Source: Amycolatopsis sp. cg9 (lineage in GTDB: Bacteria; Actinomycetota; Actinomycetes; Mycobacteriales; Pseudonocardiaceae). Taken from it: DNA of 64,000 nucleotides. Shown in pieces: positions 62,901-64,000 of the stretch; the stretch's first letter is position 1; every line of letters starts with the position of its first letter. The position numbers and the translations under genes are program-made. The DNA lies in contig NZ_CP166850.1 of the NCBI RefSeq assembly GCF_041346945.1, positions 2,480,001 through 2,544,000 on the forward strand, written 5' to 3'. The notes beneath the pieces are model-generated. The model saw only the letters and a list, made by a program, of their open reading frames with translations, was not told the DNA's origin and searched no databases.

Positions 62901-64000
62901 GCGTCGAGTACGGCCACGTGGCGATGGTCGTGCACACCCGCGACGGCGTCGCGTTCATCGACCCGCAGTCCGGCGACCTCATGCACCTGCCGCAGCCGCC
63001 GAAGAGCATCAAGCTGATGCACCTCGGCACGCCGGACGAGGTGCACATCGGGTCCGACCACGTCACGGGGGAGCACGGCGGGTACGGGACGGCGGCCCCG
63101 CACGACGCCTTCCTGGCCCGCGACGACGTCGCCGCCGCGCTCGACGGGCACGCGTCGGCGGACTACATCCGCGAGCACATCGGGCAGCACCCCGAGCTGA
63201 TCCGGATCATGAGCGAGCCGGGCAACGACTACCTGACCCGCTCGCTGCTGGACAACCCGAAGACCCTCGAAAGCCTGCTCAAGCACCCCGAGGCGATCCC
63301 GATCCTCGAGGACGCGCTCCGAGAGGTGGACGAGCGCGGGTACAGCGTCATCGAGGATGTCGAGCACCAGGGCGTCGAGCCCTTCGACCCGACGCCGGAG
63401 CAGGCGGAGCTCTCCGCGGACGTGGCGCACATCGCCGACGGCGCCTCGCCGGTCTTGCAGCAGCACGGCAGCTTCGACCGCACGAGGATCGGCGATCCGG
63501 AATATTGCGAGCAATGGGTTGCCGAAGAGCGTGAGCGCTGGCCCGAAACCCAGGGCACGCTCAACCGGATCACCGAGCGGATCGCGGGGGAAACGGACGG
63601 CCACGCCGGGTTCCGCCCGGAGCCGAAGGACGACGTCCGGGCGTTGGCGAAGATCGCGAAGCACGAGTGGAACGGCGCGAAGCTGACCGACCTGGTCGGC
63701 ACCAAGATCCAGTTCGACCAGGTCGCGGACATGTACCGCGCGCTGGACGCGGTGCGCAACGACCCCGCACTCACGATCGTCGATTTCACGGACCGGCTGG
63801 CCAACCCGCAGGCGAGCGGTTACCGCGACCTGCAGCTCAACGTCCGGCTGGCGAACGGACACGTGGCCGAACTGCGGCTGCACCTGACCCACATCGACGA
63901 GGTGGCGGCGTACGAACACGCGCTCTACGAGGTACGCCGCGACTTCGAGACGTTCAGCAGGAAGGAAGGGCGCGAAGGCCTCCTTTCACCGGAGGAGGCG
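56939..64000 (+). CDS. giant type VII polymorphic toxin, partial (continues past window end)
   Basis: An uninterrupted frame of 2354 codons starts at GTG 56939 and leaves the window. Residues 1-110 form a WXG100/CpnT-like domain (W61-T-G), then a hydrophobic helix at about 110-140. Residues 330-570 are Ser/Glu/Pro/Arg repeats, 570-905 Gly/Gln/Pro, 905-1075 Glu/Pro/Arg. A first ADP-ribosyltransferase (ART) domain follows: Arg R1131 (AYTRYE), Ser S1206 (SFLSSS), ExE E1244/E1246. Next is a papain-fold glutamine-deamidase-like domain (about 1395-1560) with Ala1429 where Cys is expected. ART 2 has R1623 (GYTRGEY), S1699 (AFSSAS) and E1738/E1740. Deamidase 2 has C1912 (LSNCTRG), H1993 (YGHVAMVVH) and D2008 (FIDPQSG). 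Residues 2217-2330 resemble RelA/SpoT synthetase with SGYRDLQLNV and E2311. It likely attacks rival cells; an immunity gene would be beyond the window. Confidence 0.86.
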   Translation, partial: MGMEMPDAVKWLLPIVVGESWPEGDETKLRALRDAWHTASSAIAPASEAGNQAASGIRDNWTGDGADAFAEQWKKFVEGDEAYFKQLADAAKALGDSCDQTALDVEYTKYMIIISLIVLAAQIAAMIAAAAVTFGGSTAGIAPAQIATRMTVQMLFRQLLEKLAQQGFKQVAKELLEKLLKQGLKKIGMEVLKNEAINLGMDAGIQGLQMAKGDRKDWDWSKTSDAAISGAVGGVVGAASGSIGRGATEGLSHSAGGQVADAAMRAGARGAVEGVAQTVGQAAVTGDLGSLTPEQLLMGASSGAVGGAVGGAKEQLHSVPEANIPRSEPDSGADGGSGESRRESGSEPESRGSESGPESRGEEPGARSESAPETRGSESEARQESAPESRGSESEARQESAPESRGSESEARQESAPESRGEQPENRRESAPETRSESAPESRGEQAQAQRESAPESRAEQPETRRESAPEAQRESAPESRGESAPQSRGEGPETRRESSEPEVRQEQPSSAPEPRREAPSAPEARADVAPEQRAESAPSPVEPRAQQAEPIAHPTESHRAEPQPTGSSAQGGYGMAPPPGSGPELGRQSGGRPQDNVGAAGFTGGQSQPFAADAGPAPVQNGGSPQSPGGFAPPPPSGGPAPQAPMPSRGGEPRRMMPGGQPPLGGQPGLPGGPRAGRPPHGGQLPHGGQAGMPPRGVQPPHGGPPGRPGGNVGQPGGRPLHGGQPLQPGAQPPHGGQPLQPGGQPLHGGQPLQPGQPPHTAQPRPQGGQPPQGGGQPPRQGGPVAQDPRWLLHGGQPPLPGGPGVRGGQPPVQHGGTSHPRSPGGQPPQGGLHPNDPRRMPPLGGQRPAGYPNQPRGPQGPGPHPGGRPPMPPHDPRVGPPRFGPPQEHLPRGPFEPPRPVDRAPGQPATHEQRPVEPETRAPEHAGRRTEEPRAGEESTAQHAVEPGTAAREQEPRDDSTHERAAEQRPAEPGTPARDREPRADQDSTGERTTEQRPAEPETATTEHTDQHPAEPETAKQEPHVGEEPAAQDSAEQHPADEHHQDPETPSDYGQAEPHEPYLTDDDFHTDDPSGIRRVEDTFMDSGRQSQEDGEWRHEQVRREALAKRDEHHPGMSDDGAFAVHAYTRYEMVGPLNRALRLGGPELVDLAPQAGALVSGLNELPPHVGTVSRRVDFGGNLSRLQAFIGRFHDGAHITEPSFLSSSKVDADHPRSKFPGEVEMRIQSRTGRDVESMASIGHEREVLFKAGTQFKITGVEEGPGHPNHKPKPEPGQPHYVVHAEEIPPGDPRHLGADEARDAVERRRADERADEDRFQREADEELEQFYAEHPELRPGDMSKLTAFDDPNATPLPERPPPATGEPEGGWSRLAEPLTPGGQPVLHAGSVETAQQHARLVRDAVPELGAVNTRNHYSPEGLQNGFQTNAAESMVAFERRMNGEDVVAGPARQQSLADLREQLGGQWHGRGSFDDVARDLGERPVGARTAVAFETPGGETRLVAGVHTEHGVLFADPVTGRLAELPHDATGIHAMPLGGGDAPAPHHEGISDRLNPTTERVPHDEGYLFDGEHRGTPADHESIRRAVGDEDIYQQIHDRALDRRDAAGLPLTDEGAVALHGYTRGEYAYDVNEALRRGPDHPGFDLAHENTRAIMDGLNQVPRTSGESLRGIDVGGDPRLAELVAGPYEPGSVVVEPAFSSASIKTDEFSTSKFGDDVELHVRSDNLRDISKLAENPGERESLSPPGTQLLVHERRLEIGPDGRRKWIIEAEEIGPGHPRYLDPEAAQQKMAERRAENDHNAAEFERRKQAAMMERLGGLNEPEHVAPSPEQPTVHDTTEDTPAEPPPVAEPGPDYSRLARSTNPPAEPAIHAGGTTPSERAAYVQDRHPHLRDVNPGFHQPGALENGYLSNCTRGPEAYLNRVRGGDMTAEPILLHEMGTRGTLEHLEGRFGETFSARGSYDDVIRELRERPLDHHAVVAVKYDGPNGVEYGHVAMVVHTRDGVAFIDPQSGDLMHLPQPPKSIKLMHLGTPDEVHIGSDHVTGEHGGYGTAAPHDAFLARDDVAAALDGHASADYIREHIGQHPELIRIMSEPGNDYLTRSLLDNPKTLESLLKHPEAIPILEDALREVDERGYSVIEDVEHQGVEPFDPTPEQAELSADVAHIADGASPVLQQHGSFDRTRIGDPEYCEQWVAEERERWPETQGTLNRITERIAGETDGHAGFRPEPKDDVRALAKIAKHEWNGAKLTDLVGTKIQFDQVADMYRALDAVRNDPALTIVDFTDRLANPQASGYRDLQLNVRLANGHVAELRLHLTHIDEVAAYEHALYEVRRDFETFSRKEGREGLLSPEEA
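58061..58195 (+). repeat. three 45-bp tandem repeats in the toxin gene
   Basis: Copies at 58061-58105, 58106-58150 and 58151-58195 are identical except for the last codon of copy 3 (TCA). Each encodes GSESEARQESAPES with flanking Arg. They keep the reading frame and sit in the wider Ser/Glu/Pro/Arg region. Near-identity marks recent expansion by slippage or unequal recombination. Confidence 0.9.

Noticed and set aside
58193..63919. 1908-codon frame on the minus strand opposite the toxin gene
   Set aside because: It is the mirror of a GC-rich coding frame. Its sequence is Arg/Val/Leu-rich without motifs, while the plus frame shows ART and deamidase motifs throughout.

Overview
The window is high-GC actinobacterial DNA with many GTG starts. 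Its gene set points to the Pseudonocardiaceae, most likely Amycolatopsis or a close relative; that placement is inferred from gene families, not from a marker search. Much of it follows the near-origin gene order known from Mycobacterium tuberculosis: ino1, a PadR regulator, DUF5318, a class A penicillin-binding protein, a GT87 glycosyltransferase, rpsF-ssb-rpsR-rplI and dnaB (compare Rv0046c to Rv0058). A second block, leuS, yqgE and an MFS gene (compare Rv0041 to Rv0037c), is inverted and lies on the other side.

Layout. 1-14 kb: ino1 (partial), padR, DUF5318, three consecutive bifunctional penicillin-binding proteins, a divergent sugar-type oxidoreductase/ROK regulator pair, the GT87 enzyme and endonuclease IV. 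14.4-17.2 kb: three related surface proteins with a C-terminal membrane anchor. 17.3-19 kb: the ribosomal protein/SSB operon. 19-22.2 kb: a first type VII secretion accessory cassette (helical protein, DUF3558 lipoprotein, PPE-like protein, EspG). 22.2-24.2 kb: a cluster of DnaA-box-like sequences and dnaB. 24-26 kb: two MarR-type regulators on either side of a perfect palindrome, and a DODA-type dioxygenase. 26.1-30.5 kb: a large secreted protein with 14 chaplin-like repeats and another secreted protein. 30.7-35.5 kb: an AI-2E family membrane protein with a two-component system, a lipoprotein and a DUF1707 protein. 35.6-40.5 kb: an MFS exporter and an rbsK/ParB-like/ptsI operon. 40.8-47.6 kb: two divergent type VII secretion accessory cassettes. 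47.6-55.9 kb: TetR/SDR, leuS with a leucine leader peptide, a phytase-like protein, an SdpI-family protein, yqgE and an MFS gene. 56 kb to the end: a YbaB-like protein, a WXG100 protein and a giant polymorphic toxin gene that runs off the window.

How the genes work together. Cell-envelope growth is a recurring theme (PBPs, GT87, secreted repeat proteins), next to replication and translation housekeeping genes. Four separate cassettes carry type VII secretion substrates and chaperones, but no ESX membrane core is present, so export must rely on machinery encoded elsewhere. The strongest find is the last gene (from 56939): an uninterrupted frame of at least 2354 codons. It has a WXG100/CpnT-like N-terminus, long low-complexity linkers, a duplicated ADP-ribosyltransferase plus glutamine-deamidase-like module whose first deamidase copy has lost its catalytic Cys and His, and a RelA/SpoT-like domain at the window edge.

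Several genes share a TANNNT element 6-7 nt before their start codon and have no ribosome binding site, which suggests leaderless mRNAs. No tRNA, rRNA, CRISPR array, insertion sequence or prophage was seen.
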